Assembly (NCBI GenBank): GCA_024684375.1
Contig: JAIKWZ010000043.1
Coordinates: forward strand, 1 to 64,000
Length of the DNA stretch: 64,000 nt
Direction of reading: 5' to 3'
Source: Clostridiales bacterium
GTDB lineage: Bacteria; Bacillota; Clostridia; Christensenellales; Aristaeellaceae
Shown: positions 1-8,234 of the stretch, piece by piece
Layout: the number at the start of each line of letters is the position of its first letter
Numbering within the stretch: position 1 is the stretch's first letter
Notes under the pieces: generated by a model
Told to the model about the DNA's origin: nothing
Database searches by the model: none
The model's input: only the letters and a program-made list of their open reading frames with translations
Position numbers and translations under genes: made by a program

Positions 1-125
1 CGCGGGCTCGGGGCTGGCTTATCCGCGGCGCACGCCAACTTCCGCTTAATGCTGCTGCCTCTCGGCCCTGACATGGTTCACGGCATGACGCCGCACGGGG
101 CCTGCCTGTCATCACCCGTGGACGC
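1..125 (-). ncRNA. ffs: Signal recognition particle RNA, large type, cut by the left edge
   Basis: On the minus strand this matches the conserved core of bacterial SRP RNA. GTGAACCATGTCAG (81-68) precedes helix 8, which is closed by a GAGA (GNRA) tetraloop (63-60); AGCAGCATTAAG (56-45) follows on the 3' side. Further downstream GTGCGCCGCGG resembles the 3' arm of the Bacillus-type large SRP RNA, so this is probably the long form with an Alu domain. The 3' end lies outside the window. The RNA scaffolds Ffh to target membrane proteins co-translationally. The 5' end is placed about 7 nt after the -10 box, so it is approximate. Confidence 0.88.
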
Positions 126-130
126 GGTGG

Positions 131-159
131 ATTATAGCATACTATTCTCGCAAATGCAA
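131..159 (-). promoter_or_regulatory. Sigma-A promoter of the SRP RNA gene
   Basis: Minus-strand TTGCAT (159-154), a 17-bp spacer and TATAAT (136-131), with an extended -10 TGC directly before it. Near-consensus, as expected for a highly transcribed stable RNA. Confidence 0.85.
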
Positions 160-316
160 GTAAAATGTTTAGAGGCGCTCTCAGCGCCGTCATGTGTCGA
201 TGGTCAATGGACTAAGGCCGTTCGGCCGAGACCGAACACTGCTGCCCTGTCCGCAGCAGGCGGATGGCCAATGACTGACGACCTTTGGCTGCGGACGCGG
301 ATGCGCCGCGCCCCCG

Positions 317-1057
317 TTATATCTTCTCCCTTATCTTCCCTATATACTCCCCGTCGATCACGTCATAGCGGTCCTCCGGAGGATAAAGCGCGCCGCCGTA
401 AAAAATGTCGCGGTTGTTGGCTGTGGATGGGTCGAGCGTGCTTTTGAACCTGGCCACGTGGATCTGGTCGCAGCCCGTTATGTCCAGTATCCTGTTCACG
501 TTCTGGAGGTTCACGCCCGCCCCGGGCAGTATCTGTATGCGCCCGGCGGCAAACTCCACCATCTCTTTTATCACGTCCACGCCGTAGAACACGTCCGGAG
601 CGAGGCCGCTGGTCAGCACGCGGTCTATGCCTATGTCGATCAGCTGGGAGAGCATCTTTTTCCAGTCGTCCGCCACGTCTATCGCCCGGTGGAACACCTT
701 TGTCTTGCTGCCCGCCAGCTTCGCCATCTCCTTCGTGCGCGCTTCGTCCAGGCTGCCGTCCTCCTTCAGGAAGCCGAACACCAGCCCGTCCGTACCGTTT
801 TCCAGCAGCTTCTCCGCGTCGGCAAGCGCGGTCATGTACTCCGCCTTTGTGTAGCAGAAACCGCCCTGGCGAGGACGCACCATGGTCATTATGGGTATGT
901 CCGCCAGCTTTTTGGCTGTCACCAGCTCGCCTATGGACGGAGTGAGCCCCCCGTGGAACAGGCATGAATTCAGCTCCACCCGATCAGCGCCGCCGCTTTT
1001 TGCCGCCAGCACGTCCTCCACGCTGCCGCAGCAGACCTCCAGCAAGTATCGTTTCAT
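317..1057 (-). CDS. cutC: CutC family protein
   Basis: Encodes about 246 residues of the CutC TIM-barrel family. Recognisable family features are LEVCCGS near the N-terminus, the GGADRVELNS and GGLTPS strands, MVRPRQGGFCY and FHRAIDV. The family was named for copper homeostasis, but its biochemical role is still unsettled. An upstream TTG would add six residues; the ATG at 1057 is chosen because GGAGG lies 11 nt ahead of it. The gene follows the DUF1508 gene, with a terminator between them whose T-rich tail runs into this ribosome binding site. Expression is therefore by read-through or from a promoter I could not identify. Confidence 0.9.
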   Translation of the reverse strand: MKRYLLEVCCGSVEDVLAAKSGGADRVELNSCLFHGGLTPSIGELVTAKKLADIPIMTMVRPRQGGFCYTKAEYMTALADAEKLLENGTDGLVFGFLKEDGSLDEARTKEMAKLAGSKTKVFHRAIDVADDWKKMLSQLIDIGIDRVLTSGLAPDVFYGVDVIKEMVEFAAGRIQILPGAGVNLQNVNRILDITGCDQIHVARFKSTLDPSTANNRDIFYGGALYPPEDRYDVIDGEYIGKIREKI

Positions 1058-1071
1058 ATTCCGCCGATCCT

Positions 1072-1115
1072 CCAAAATAGAATTAAACGCCCGGAATGAG
1101 ACCTCATCCCGGGCG
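1072..1115 (-). terminator. Rho-independent terminator after the DUF1508 gene
   Basis: Near-perfect inverted repeat at 1088-1115 (CGCCCGGAATGAG pairing with CTCATCCCGGGCG) followed on the minus strand by a T-rich tract at 1087-1072. Confidence 0.85.
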
Positions 1116-1126
1116 CGGAAAGCAGC

Positions 1127-1510
1127 TTACTTTTTCTCTTCGGTGATATCCTCGATCTTGCCCTCGGCGGCGTTCTTCTTTACGGACTCGATGCCGTTTA
1201 CGCAGCCCGCCATGGCCTTATAGCCTTCACTGGCGGCGATGATCTCGCCGTTCCTTGCCCTGAGACGGAAGCGGAACTCGCCCGCCTTGTCGGTGTAGAT
1301 CTGGAACTTGGGGTGCTTGACGGTCTCGAAGCCTTCCTGGGTCTGATCCTCAACGCCCGCGATGGGAGCGTTCTTTATGACGCTGGCGATGCCCTTTTTG
1401 CAGGCGGACTTGGTGGTGTAGATCTCGCTTGTGGCGATGATCTCACCATTGGAAGCCTTGAGGTTGAACATAACGCCGGTTTTCGCGGCTTTGATCACGA
1501 ACTTGCCCAT
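1127..1510 (-). CDS. DUF1508 (YegP-like) tandem-repeat protein
   Basis: Encodes 127 residues made of two copies of the DUF1508/YegP fold. Each copy carries a F-x-[FL]-x-L-[KR]-A-x-N-G-E-I-I-A core (about residues 14-27 and 79-92) followed by a second strand pair, SEIYTTKSACKKGI and SEGYKAMAGCVNGI. These small cytosolic proteins are widespread, and no biochemical function is firmly established. The gene has its own promoter (TTGAAA-17-TATAAT) and a strong terminator, so it is monocistronic and probably abundant. The start is supported by GGAGGG about 7 nt upstream. Confidence 0.9.
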   Translation of the reverse strand: MGKFVIKAAKTGVMFNLKASNGEIIATSEIYTTKSACKKGIASVIKNAPIAGVEDQTQEGFETVKHPKFQIYTDKAGEFRFRLRARNGEIIAASEGYKAMAGCVNGIESVKKNAAEGKIEDITEEKK

Positions 1511-1542
1511 AATATCCCTCCAAAACAGATTTCTGTATATGA

Positions 1543-1571
1543 ATTATAGCATACCACTTAGTGCTTTTCAA
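1543..1571 (-). promoter_or_regulatory. Promoter of the DUF1508 gene
   Basis: Minus strand: TTGAAA (1571-1566), 17-bp spacer, TATAAT (1548-1543) with TGC immediately upstream (extended -10). Confidence 0.8.
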
Positions 1572-1604
1572 CCGTTTTTTACAAAATACTCCCAAAGCCC
1601 GTGC

Positions 1605-1632
1605 TTGACTTTTCCTTTCGCAGGGATAAAAT
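1605..1632 (+). promoter_or_regulatory. Promoter of the Nudix hydrolase gene
   Basis: TTGACT (1605-1610), 16-bp spacer, TAAAAT (1627-1632). The predicted transcript starts about 15 nt before the gene. Confidence 0.65.
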
Positions 1633-1652
1633 CTGTGAAGGAGGGCTGAAAA

Positions 1653-2105
1653 ATGCTTATTAGTACCCTGATCTACGTTGAAAGGTCCGACAGCTACCTG
1701 ATGCTGCACCGGGTGAGCAAATCCAACGACCCCAACCGTGACAAGTGGATAGGTGTGGGCGGCAAGCTGGAAAGCGGCGAAACGCCCCAGGTCTGCGCCA
1801 GGCGCGAAATGACCGAGGAAACGGGGCTTATTCCCCTTAAGCTGGAGTATCGCGGTATAGTGTACTTCCATTCCGACAGGTGGCCTGACGAGGAAATGCA
1901 CCTGTTCACCTGCCCCCTGTACGAAGGAACGCTTTCCGCCTGCGACGAAGGCACGCTGGAGTGGGTGCCCAAATCGGAGGTGCCTTGCCTGCCTATCTGG
2001 GAGGGGGACAGGATTTTCCTAAAGCTTCTGGCAGAAAACGCCCCGTTCTTCAGGCTGGATCTGCGGTATGAAGGCGAGAAGCTCGCCAAGTGGGAGCTGC
2101 TTTAG
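1653..2105 (+). CDS. Nudix hydrolase, MutT/8-oxo-dGTP diphosphatase type
   Basis: Encodes 150 residues with a complete Nudix box, G-x5-E-x7-R-E-U-x-E-E-x-G-U, running from GKLESGE to REMTEETGL (about residues 37-59). The glutamates of REMTEE coordinate the divalent metals that cleave nucleoside diphosphate-X substrates. Length and N-terminal layout resemble MutT/YtkD-like 8-oxo-dGTP diphosphatases; the actual substrate cannot be read from sequence. AAGGAGG lies 9 nt before the ATG. The gene stands alone, with the bidirectional terminator at 2211-2239 separating it from convergent rubrerythrin. A housekeeping role against oxidised nucleotides would fit the oxidative-stress genes nearby. Confidence 0.92.
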   Translation: MLISTLIYVERSDSYLMLHRVSKSNDPNRDKWIGVGGKLESGETPQVCARREMTEETGLIPLKLEYRGIVYFHSDRWPDEEMHLFTCPLYEGTLSACDEGTLEWVPKSEVPCLPIWEGDRIFLKLLAENAPFFRLDLRYEGEKLAKWELL

Positions 2106-2210
2106 CTTCACCTGAGTATTTCCTTTCCGGGGAAGCATACGCCAGGCGCTTTTTGCGCGTGCTTCACCGCGGTCATTTCATCACCTGCGCGCGTCACTGA
2201 CACAAACACA

Positions 2211-2239
2211 AAAAGCAGGGGCTGTTCGCCCCTGCTTTT
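2211..2239. terminator. Bidirectional terminator between the Nudix gene and rbr
   Basis: AAAAGCAGGGGC and GCCCCTGCTTTT flank a 5-nt loop, giving a stem with A and T tails on both sides that can stop transcription from either convergent gene. Confidence 0.85.
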
Positions 2240-2249
2240 CGGTTTTGGA

Positions 2250-2789
2250 TCAATAGTTCTCCGCCCTGACTTCGAAATAGCTCTGGGGATGAGCGCACAC
2301 GGGGCACACTTCAGGCGCCTTCTCTCCCACCACTATGTGACCGCAGTTGCGGCATTCCCAGATCTTGATCTCGCTCTTGGCGAACACCTGGGCCAGCTCG
2401 ATGTTTTTGAGCAGAGCGCGGTAGCGCTCCTCATGGGTCTTCTCAATCTGGCCAACGGCGCGGAACCGGGCAGCCAGCTCCGGGAAGCCCTCTTCCTCGG
2501 CGGTTTTGGCGAAGCCCTCGTACATATCCGTCCACTCGAAGTTCTCCCCGTCCGCGGCGGCGGCCAGGTTCTGGGCTGTATCGCCTATGCCTTCCAGTTC
2601 CTTGAACCAGAGTTTGGCGTGCTCCTTCTCGTTTTCGGCGGTCTTGAGGAAGATCTCCGCTATCTGCTCGAAGCCGTCCTTTTTCGCTTTGGAAGCAAAG
2701 TAGGTGTACTTGTTGCGCGCCTGGGATTCGCCTGCGAAAGCGGCTTCCAGGTTCTTCTCAGTCTGGGTCCCTGCGTATTTGTTTGCCAT
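2250..2789 (-). CDS. rbr: Rubrerythrin
   Basis: Encodes 179 residues: an N-terminal four-helix ferritin-like diiron domain (about residues 1-135) and a C-terminal rubredoxin domain. Iron-ligand motifs are visible as [22 protein letters not shown] and EKTHEERY. The rubredoxin cysteines are CRNC and CPVC near residues 145-165. Rubrerythrin reduces hydrogen peroxide to water in the cytosol of anaerobes, with electrons arriving through rubredoxin. AGGAGG lies 9 nt before the ATG. It is monocistronic and ends at a strong terminator. It fits with the superoxide reductase and flavodiiron protein encoded 24 kb away. Confidence 0.96.
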   Translation of the reverse strand: MANKYAGTQTEKNLEAAFAGESQARNKYTYFASKAKKDGFEQIAEIFLKTAENEKEHAKLWFKELEGIGDTAQNLAAAADGENFEWTDMYEGFAKTAEEEGFPELAARFRAVGQIEKTHEERYRALLKNIELAQVFAKSEIKIWECRNCGHIVVGEKAPEVCPVCAHPQSYFEVRAENY

Positions 2790-2857
2790 GCGTGTTTCCT
2801 CCTGTAATCATCCGCGCCGGGAAGCCTGCCCGGCCGCTTATATTATTCTCTGGGATG

Positions 2858-4141
2858 TTATTGCGCCTGGGCGCGGCGGTCGTAGGCCTCCCACAGGGGT
2901 CGGTACATCGCCACGTTCTTGTCGTGCTCCGCGCCCGTTCTGGCAAAGAGGAGCGTGTTGGTGCCCGGCTCGCCCGCGCAGAAGTAGAGAAAGTTGTCCT
3001 TCAGGTAGCCTTCATCCGGGTTGATGGCGGCGCTGATGGCGTTTTTCGAGGGGCAGCAGATGGGTCCCGCCGGCAGCCCGTTCACCAGGTAAGTATTGTA
3101 TGGTGTGCTGACCTTGATGTCTTCGTCCGTCAGCGCAAGCCTGGTTATGCCCGTCTTATACTTCACAGTGGGGTCGCTCTGCAGACGCATGCCTGCCGCG
3201 AGACGGTTGTAGAACACTGCGCTCACTCTGCGCATATCCGCCAGGGAGGATGCCTCCTTCTCGATTATGGAGGCAAGTATCAGTACTTCGTCCTCCTTGA
3301 GAACGATGCCCTTCGCGCCGTATTTCATGCCGTCCGAAAGCTTTTTGCCGTTTTCGTCGTATGTTGCCTGGCTGTCAAAGAAGGCGTTGTACACGTTATC
3401 CATCTGCCTCACCAGCGTACGGCAGATGTCACCCGCGTCCGCAGTCAGGTACACTCGGTATGTATCGGGAGCCAGGTAACCTTCCAGCGCGTAAGGACGC
3501 TTGGCCATGCCTGCGCTCTCCGAAGCGTTTATGAGCGCCACGGAATAGGCTTTGTAAGTGTCCAGGCTGCGGCACTCCTTAAGGAAGTCCTCCCTGTCCT
3601 GTATGGCGCCCACCTGTTTGAGGTAGTCCGCGATGTCCTCCACGTTCCAGCCGGGGATGATGCGTATCGTGCGCTCGTTGGTCGCCTCGCCGCTCGAGAG
3701 CGCACTGGCTACCTGGGACAGACTCATGTTCTTTTTCAGGTCGTACACGCCGCTCTGCAGCCGGTTGGTCAGGCCGTAGAACTGCACGTAGTACTTGAAC
3801 ATTTTGCGGCTTTTTATAAAGCCCTCTTCCTCCAGCTTGCGGCCTATGGCGGTGACCGAGTCGCCGCTTTGGACAGTAAAGGTGTAGGCGGCGCTGTCAT
3901 TCTCGTCCGCGGGAGCCAGCAGGGAGTCGTACGCCTTGTTGTAGGCGGTCACGCCCACGCCCGCCACCAGCAAAAGCGCAATAAGCACCATCAGCGCGGG
4001 ACGCAGGATATGCCACAGCCAGTCGTACCAGAAAAGGCCGTACTGTCTGTCCTGCAGGACTTTCTTTTTTGTGTATCTTTCGGGCTTGAACAGCCGCTTG
4101 TACTGCCGGCGCGTATATACGCGCGTTTGCTTCTGCGCCAT
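2858..4141 (-). CDS. mltG: Endolytic murein transglycosylase MltG (YceG-like)
   Basis: Encodes 427 residues: a basic cytosolic N-terminus, one membrane anchor (about residues 48-70), a LysM-like segment and the YceG catalytic domain. The catalytic-glutamate motif ILASIIEKEAS is present, followed by family motifs FYNRLAAGMRLQSDPTV, TPYNTY, GLPAGPICCPS and AAINP. MltG cleaves nascent glycan strands near the membrane and is thought to set their length. The gene starts 1 nt after the ylbF stop and has a weak ribosome binding site, so translational coupling within rnj-ylbF-mltG is likely. Confidence 0.95.
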   Translation of the reverse strand: MAQKQTRVYTRRQYKRLFKPERYTKKKVLQDRQYGLFWYDWLWHILRPALMVLIALLLVAGVGVTAYNKAYDSLLAPADENDSAAYTFTVQSGDSVTAIGRKLEEEGFIKSRKMFKYYVQFYGLTNRLQSGVYDLKKNMSLSQVASALSSGEATNERTIRIIPGWNVEDIADYLKQVGAIQDREDFLKECRSLDTYKAYSVALINASESAGMAKRPYALEGYLAPDTYRVYLTADAGDICRTLVRQMDNVYNAFFDSQATYDENGKKLSDGMKYGAKGIVLKEDEVLILASIIEKEASSLADMRRVSAVFYNRLAAGMRLQSDPTVKYKTGITRLALTDEDIKVSTPYNTYLVNGLPAGPICCPSKNAISAAINPDEGYLKDNFLYFCAGEPGTNTLLFARTGAEHDKNVAMYRPLWEAYDRRAQAQ

Positions 4142-4142
4142 A

Positions 4143-4499
4143 TTATGCCTGCGTGAGCGCTTCTATGTCTATACCCGCCGCGTCACCGATTATCTTGTAT
4201 ATGTCGGCGATCAGCTTCTGGAAGCGCAGTTCCGCCAGCAGGTACGCCTGCGCGTCGGCGTTCAGCTGCAAAAGGGAGGAAAGGCGCATAAGTTTCTGCA
4301 TGTCCTCGCCGTCGGGCTGTGCGCCGGAGGCGGCCTGTGCTTGCATACGGAACTGCAAGCGCTTGAACTCGTCCAGCAGAGCCCTGTTGGTGGGATCCTC
4401 ATACGCGGTCTGCTTAAGCGAACTGTACTGCATGTACTCGTCCGTCTGCTTAAGCTGGGACGCTAAAATATTGGCGGTGTCGATGACGTTTACGCTCAT
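4143..4499 (-). CDS. YlbF family protein
   Basis: Encodes 118 residues, almost entirely helical, of the YlbF/YmcA family. In Bacillus subtilis, YlbF and YmcA form a complex with YaaT that assists RNase Y in mRNA maturation and affects competence and biofilm formation. Here the gene sits 9 nt downstream of RNase J and 1 nt upstream of mltG. That makes a link to RNA turnover plausible by context, but it is not shown. AAGGGG precedes the ATG. No cysteine motif of the kind that binds a cluster in the Bacillus complex is visible. Confidence 0.85.
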   Translation of the reverse strand: MSVNVIDTANILASQLKQTDEYMQYSSLKQTAYEDPTNRALLDEFKRLQFRMQAQAASGAQPDGEDMQKLMRLSSLLQLNADAQAYLLAELRFQKLIADIYKIIGDAAGIDIEALTQA

Positions 4500-4508
4500 T
4501 TTTACCCC

Positions 4509-6188
4509 TTACGCGGTTATGATCAGTATCATGGGATTTCTGCGGATGGTCTCCGCCAGGTACTTTTTAAGTGCTTCGCGGATGGCCTCTTTCATCTGGA
4601 AAGTGGTGGAGAACTGCCCCATGCGCTTGTACAGCAGTTTTTTCACCGTCTGACGGGCGCCCTCGGTGAATTCCTCGTTCTCCCGGCTGTGTATGAGACC
4701 GCGAGAGATGATGTCAGGCCCCGCGATCAGTTCGCCCGTGTGGTGGTCGAAGCATAAGACCACTATGAGCATGCCGTCCTCGGAAAGCTGCTTGCGGTCG
4801 CGCAGCACGCTTTCCCCCACGTCGCCTACTCCGAGCCCGTCCACCAGCACCTCGCCGGAAGGGACTGTGCCCGCCCTGCGGATGCCGCCGCGGGTGACCT
4901 CGATCACCTCGCCGGTGCGGGGAGTAAGTATGTTTTCCTCCGCCATGCCCAGCCTGACTGCCAGACGGGCATGGTGGTACAGGTGTCGCTCCTCCCCGTG
5001 GAGGGGCATAAAGAACTCAGGCGCGGTCAGCCGGTGCATGAGCTTTAATTCTTCCTGCCGGGCATGGCCGGACACGTGCACCTCCGCCAGCGCCTCATAT
5101 ATGACCTCCGCCCCGCAGGTGACCAGCTTGTTGATCACCCGGCTCACGCTGTTCTCGTTTCCGGGGATGGGATTGGCGGAAATTATGACCATGTCGCTTG
5201 GACGGATCTCCAGTTTTTTATGTTCCGAAAACGCCATGCGGCTCAGGCCGCTCATGGGCTCTCCCTGGGAGCCGGTGGTAAGCACCACCATTTCCCGGTC
5301 GGGATACTTGTCCATGTTGTCTATGTCGACTATTTCCTCGTCCGGGATATCCAGATATCCAAGCTGGCGGCTTATGCGCACTACGGACACCATGCTGCGC
5401 CCCACCAGGCACAGTTTGCGTCCGTGCATAGCCGCCGCGTCCGCAACCATTTGTATACGGTGCACGTTGGAGGCGAACATGGCCACGATGATGCGGTCGG
5501 ACGCCTTATCGAACAGCAGGCGCATCGTCTCCCCCACGTTGCGTTCGCTCATGGTGTAGCCGGGGCGCTCAGCGTTGGTGGAGTCCGCAAGCAGCAGTTT
5601 TACCCCGCTTTGGCCCAGCGCGGCCAGGCGCTGAAAGTCCGTTGTCTGCCCCGCCACAGGGGTGTAGTCGATCTTGAAGTCCCCCGTATGCACCACCACG
5701 CCCACGGGCGTGTGTATCGCCAGGGCGCAGGAGCCGGCTATTGAGTGGGTGACGTTTATGAATTCCACGCCGAAACAGCCCGCGACTATGGTGTCTCCCG
5801 GTTCAACCTCCGTCATCTCCACCCGGTTCATCATGCGGTTTTCCTTGAATTTCAGCCCCATCAGAGCGCAGGTCAGCCGCGTGGCGTACACCGGGGCGGA
5901 CACCTCGCCCAGCACGTAGGGCGCGGCGCCTATATGGTCCTCGTGGCCGTGAGTGACGAAAAATCCCCTCACCCGCGAGGCGTTCTGTTTAAGATATGTC
6001 ACGTCCGGAATGACCAGGTCCACCCCGGGCATGTCGTCTTTGGGGAACATGGATCCCATGTCCACCACGATGATGTCGTCCCCGCACTCAAAGGCGGTCA
6101 TATTCTTGCCGATCTCGCCAAGCCCGCCCAGGGGTATGACTTTCAATACGTCCTGCGAGGGGGGAGAATATGTGTGCGTCTTCGCCAT
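4509..6188 (-). CDS. rnj: Ribonuclease J
   Basis: Encodes about 559 residues of the metallo-beta-lactamase/beta-CASP ribonuclease family. THGHEDHIGA holds the zinc-binding HxHxDH motif (near residue 75), THSIAGSCA and HTGDFKID follow, and the beta-CASP region contains TTGSQGEPMSGLSRMA and VSGHARQEE. RNase J is a 5'-3' exonuclease and endonuclease central to mRNA decay and rRNA processing in Firmicutes. A longer ORF begins at 6230, but the ATG at 6188 is preceded by GGAGG at 6 nt and gives the normal N-terminus (APPSQDVLKV-like). It is the first gene of the rnj-ylbF-mltG operon, behind an extended -10 promoter. Confidence 0.95.
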   Translation of the reverse strand: MAKTHTYSPPSQDVLKVIPLGGLGEIGKNMTAFECGDDIIVVDMGSMFPKDDMPGVDLVIPDVTYLKQNASRVRGFFVTHGHEDHIGAAPYVLGEVSAPVYATRLTCALMGLKFKENRMMNRVEMTEVEPGDTIVAGCFGVEFINVTHSIAGSCALAIHTPVGVVVHTGDFKIDYTPVAGQTTDFQRLAALGQSGVKLLLADSTNAERPGYTMSERNVGETMRLLFDKASDRIIVAMFASNVHRIQMVADAAAMHGRKLCLVGRSMVSVVRISRQLGYLDIPDEEIVDIDNMDKYPDREMVVLTTGSQGEPMSGLSRMAFSEHKKLEIRPSDMVIISANPIPGNENSVSRVINKLVTCGAEVIYEALAEVHVSGHARQEELKLMHRLTAPEFFMPLHGEERHLYHHARLAVRLGMAEENILTPRTGEVIEVTRGGIRRAGTVPSGEVLVDGLGVGDVGESVLRDRKQLSEDGMLIVVLCFDHHTGELIAGPDIISRGLIHSRENEEFTEGARQTVKKLLYKRMGQFSTTFQMKEAIREALKKYLAETIRRNPMILIITA

Positions 6189-6235
6189 TGCCTGCCTCCC
6201 TTGCTTCCAAAACTGCCTACACTCTTCCAAAAAGC

Positions 6236-6241
6236 ATTATA
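6236..6241 (-). promoter_or_regulatory. Extended -10 promoter of the rnj operon
   Basis: Minus strand TGC-TATAAT (TATAAT at 6241-6236); the -35 position is poor (TTTTAT), so the extended -10 probably carries recognition. The start point would be near 6229, giving a leader of about 40 nt. Confidence 0.6.
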
Positions 6242-6345
6242 GCACAAGCCGGAACGAAATAAAAGAGCTGAGCGGATTTTTTTAATCAGTACACACGCCC
6301 CGTCCGTTAAACCACGCTCTCATAATCAAGGAGTCTTTGCGCAGC

Positions 6346-6395
6346 AAAAAACCGCGGCGATCCGTTCTCCCGACAAAACGGGTACGGATCGCCGC
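6346..6395 (-). terminator. Terminator after the ABC exporter operon
   Basis: Perfect 12-bp stem (GCGGCGATCCGT at 6354-6365 with ACGGATCGCCGC at 6384-6395) followed on the minus strand by six T residues (6351-6346). Confidence 0.88.
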
Positions 6396-6434
6396 ATGGC
6401 CTGACGCATCGTGATTCTGCTCAAAAGCCTGGTT

Positions 6435-8222
6435 CTATTCGGCGCTCATGAAACGGTACTGCGCCTCGCACAGGCCGCGGTAATGGCCGCCCTGAAGCTT
6501 TATAAGCTCATCGTGTGTGCCGCGTTCGGTTATCCTGCCTTCGCTCACCACCATTATGAGGTCCGCGTTCCTGATGGTGGACAGGCGATGGGCGATGACG
6601 AAGCTGGTACGGCCCTTAAGCAGTGCACCTATGGCCTTCTGTATCAGCATCTCCGTGTGGGTGTCTATGGATGAGGTGGCCTCGTCCAGTATCAGTATCC
6701 TGGGATCGCTAAGCAGCGCCCTGGCGAAAGAGATGAGCTGCCTCTGGCCCTGAGAAAGCATGCTTCCCCTTTCGTTGACCACCGTCTCGTAGCCCTTTTC
6801 CAGGCCCATGATGAAATCGTGGGCGTACACGGTCTTGGCCGCCTGTATGACTTCCTCGTCCGTGGCGTCCAGCCGCCCGTAACGGATGTTGTCCATTATT
6901 GTGCCGGAGAAGATGAAGCTGTCCTGCATCATAACGCTCATCTGCCGTCTCAGGGTGTCCAGCTTCACGTCCCTTACATCGTGGCCGTCTATCTTTACGC
7001 TGCCGCCGGTCACGTCGTAAAATCGGCTGATAAGGTTGACCACGGTGCTTTTGCCCGCCCCCGTAGGGCCCACCAGTGCCACTGTCTGCCCCGGCCTGAT
7101 ATCGAAGGACACGTTTTTGAGCACCGTCTTTTCCGCGTTGTAGCCGAATGTCACGTCCTCAAAGCTGACCTGACCCTGTATGGGGGGCAGGTCGGAAGCG
7201 CCCTCTTTGTCCTGGATCTCGCTTTCGGTGTCCATTATCTCGAAAATGCGCTCCATGTTGGCGGAAGCGGTCAGTATCTGATTGTAGAAGTCGCTTATGG
7301 CGTTTATGGGTTCCCAGAAGCGCCCCACGTACCACAGTATCGCCAGCATGTCCGCCAGAGCCAGTGTGTCTGCGCGTATGAACCTAACGCCGAAAATGTA
7401 CACCAGCACAGTGCCCAGCGAGCCTACCAGGTCCAGCGTGGGGCCGAAGGCCGTACTTAACTGCACCGCCTTTATCCAGGAACGTTTCACGTCGTCGTTT
7501 ACCATGCGGAAGGTCTTGCTGTTGACCTCTTCCCGGGTGAACGCCTGGGTCACACGCATGCCGCTCAATGTCTCATGCAGGTAGCCGTTCATGGTGGAGG
7601 ACTTGATGGAGTTGGTGAGCCACCTGACCCTTATCATCCTCTTCAGCTTGAACACGGACAGAGCAAGCACGGGCAGTATGCACAGCGCCACCAGCGTGAG
7701 CTTCCAAGAGATCGCCAGCATTATACCCACCAGCAGCACCAGCGTGAAACACTCGATCAGCACGTTTACGATGCCGTTGGAGAACAGGTCGTTTAAGCTG
7801 TTGACATCGTTTATCACCCTTACCAGCAGCTTGCCCGCGCTGCGGGTGTCGAAAAACGAGAAGCTCTGGCCCTGTATGTGCCTGAACAGGTCTTCCCTCA
7901 GCTTGGCTATGGCGCGCCGGCCCGAGGTGTCCATGAGCCGGATGCGCTTCCTGGTGCACAGCATCGCGGTCACGCTGACCGCCACCATTCCCAGCAGCAC
8001 GAAAGGCACGGTGGAAAACTCTTTGTTCTGCAGATAACCTACCGCGCGGCTCATAAGGTACGTGTTGCCAAGCGCCGCCACGGTGGCCACCGACATGAGC
8101 GCCAATGCGGTGAACACCTGCTTTTTGTAAGGGAGCATGTACCTTAATACGCGTCTGAACAGTTTTTTGTTAAAGGGACGCTCAAGCTGCTCGTCGTCAA
8201 GCTGTCTTATGACTGTCGCCAT
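6435..8222 (-). CDS. ABC exporter half-transporter, catalytically canonical partner
   Basis: Encodes 595 residues: six transmembrane helices in the first ~330 residues, then an ATPase domain. Motifs are Walker A GPTGAGKST, signature LSQGQ, Walker B ILILDEATSSID with catalytic Glu, and switch IAHRLST. The signature departs from LSGGQ. Together with the partner encoded just upstream (12 nt apart, opposite defect) it makes a heterodimeric exporter of the BmrCD/TM287-TM288 type. Such pumps expel lipophilic drugs or lipids; the substrate here is unknown. GGAGGTGAAGGT precedes the ATG. Confidence 0.93.
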   Translation of the reverse strand: MATVIRQLDDEQLERPFNKKLFRRVLRYMLPYKKQVFTALALMSVATVAALGNTYLMSRAVGYLQNKEFSTVPFVLLGMVAVSVTAMLCTRKRIRLMDTSGRRAIAKLREDLFRHIQGQSFSFFDTRSAGKLLVRVINDVNSLNDLFSNGIVNVLIECFTLVLLVGIMLAISWKLTLVALCILPVLALSVFKLKRMIRVRWLTNSIKSSTMNGYLHETLSGMRVTQAFTREEVNSKTFRMVNDDVKRSWIKAVQLSTAFGPTLDLVGSLGTVLVYIFGVRFIRADTLALADMLAILWYVGRFWEPINAISDFYNQILTASANMERIFEIMDTESEIQDKEGASDLPPIQGQVSFEDVTFGYNAEKTVLKNVSFDIRPGQTVALVGPTGAGKSTVVNLISRFYDVTGGSVKIDGHDVRDVKLDTLRRQMSVMMQDSFIFSGTIMDNIRYGRLDATDEEVIQAAKTVYAHDFIMGLEKGYETVVNERGSMLSQGQRQLISFARALLSDPRILILDEATSSIDTHTEMLIQKAIGALLKGRTSFVIAHRLSTIRNADLIMVVSEGRITERGTHDELIKLQGGHYRGLCEAQYRFMSAE

Positions 8223-8234
8223 ACCTTCACCTCC

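Noticed and set aside
49..447. 132-codon plus-strand ORF at the left end
   Set aside because: Overlaps the SRP RNA on the other strand and the cutC 3' end; it has no coding signature.
2783..4156. 457-codon plus-strand ORF opposite mltG
   Set aside because: Shadow frame on the antisense strand of a clear MltG gene; His/Val-rich composition and no recognisable domain.
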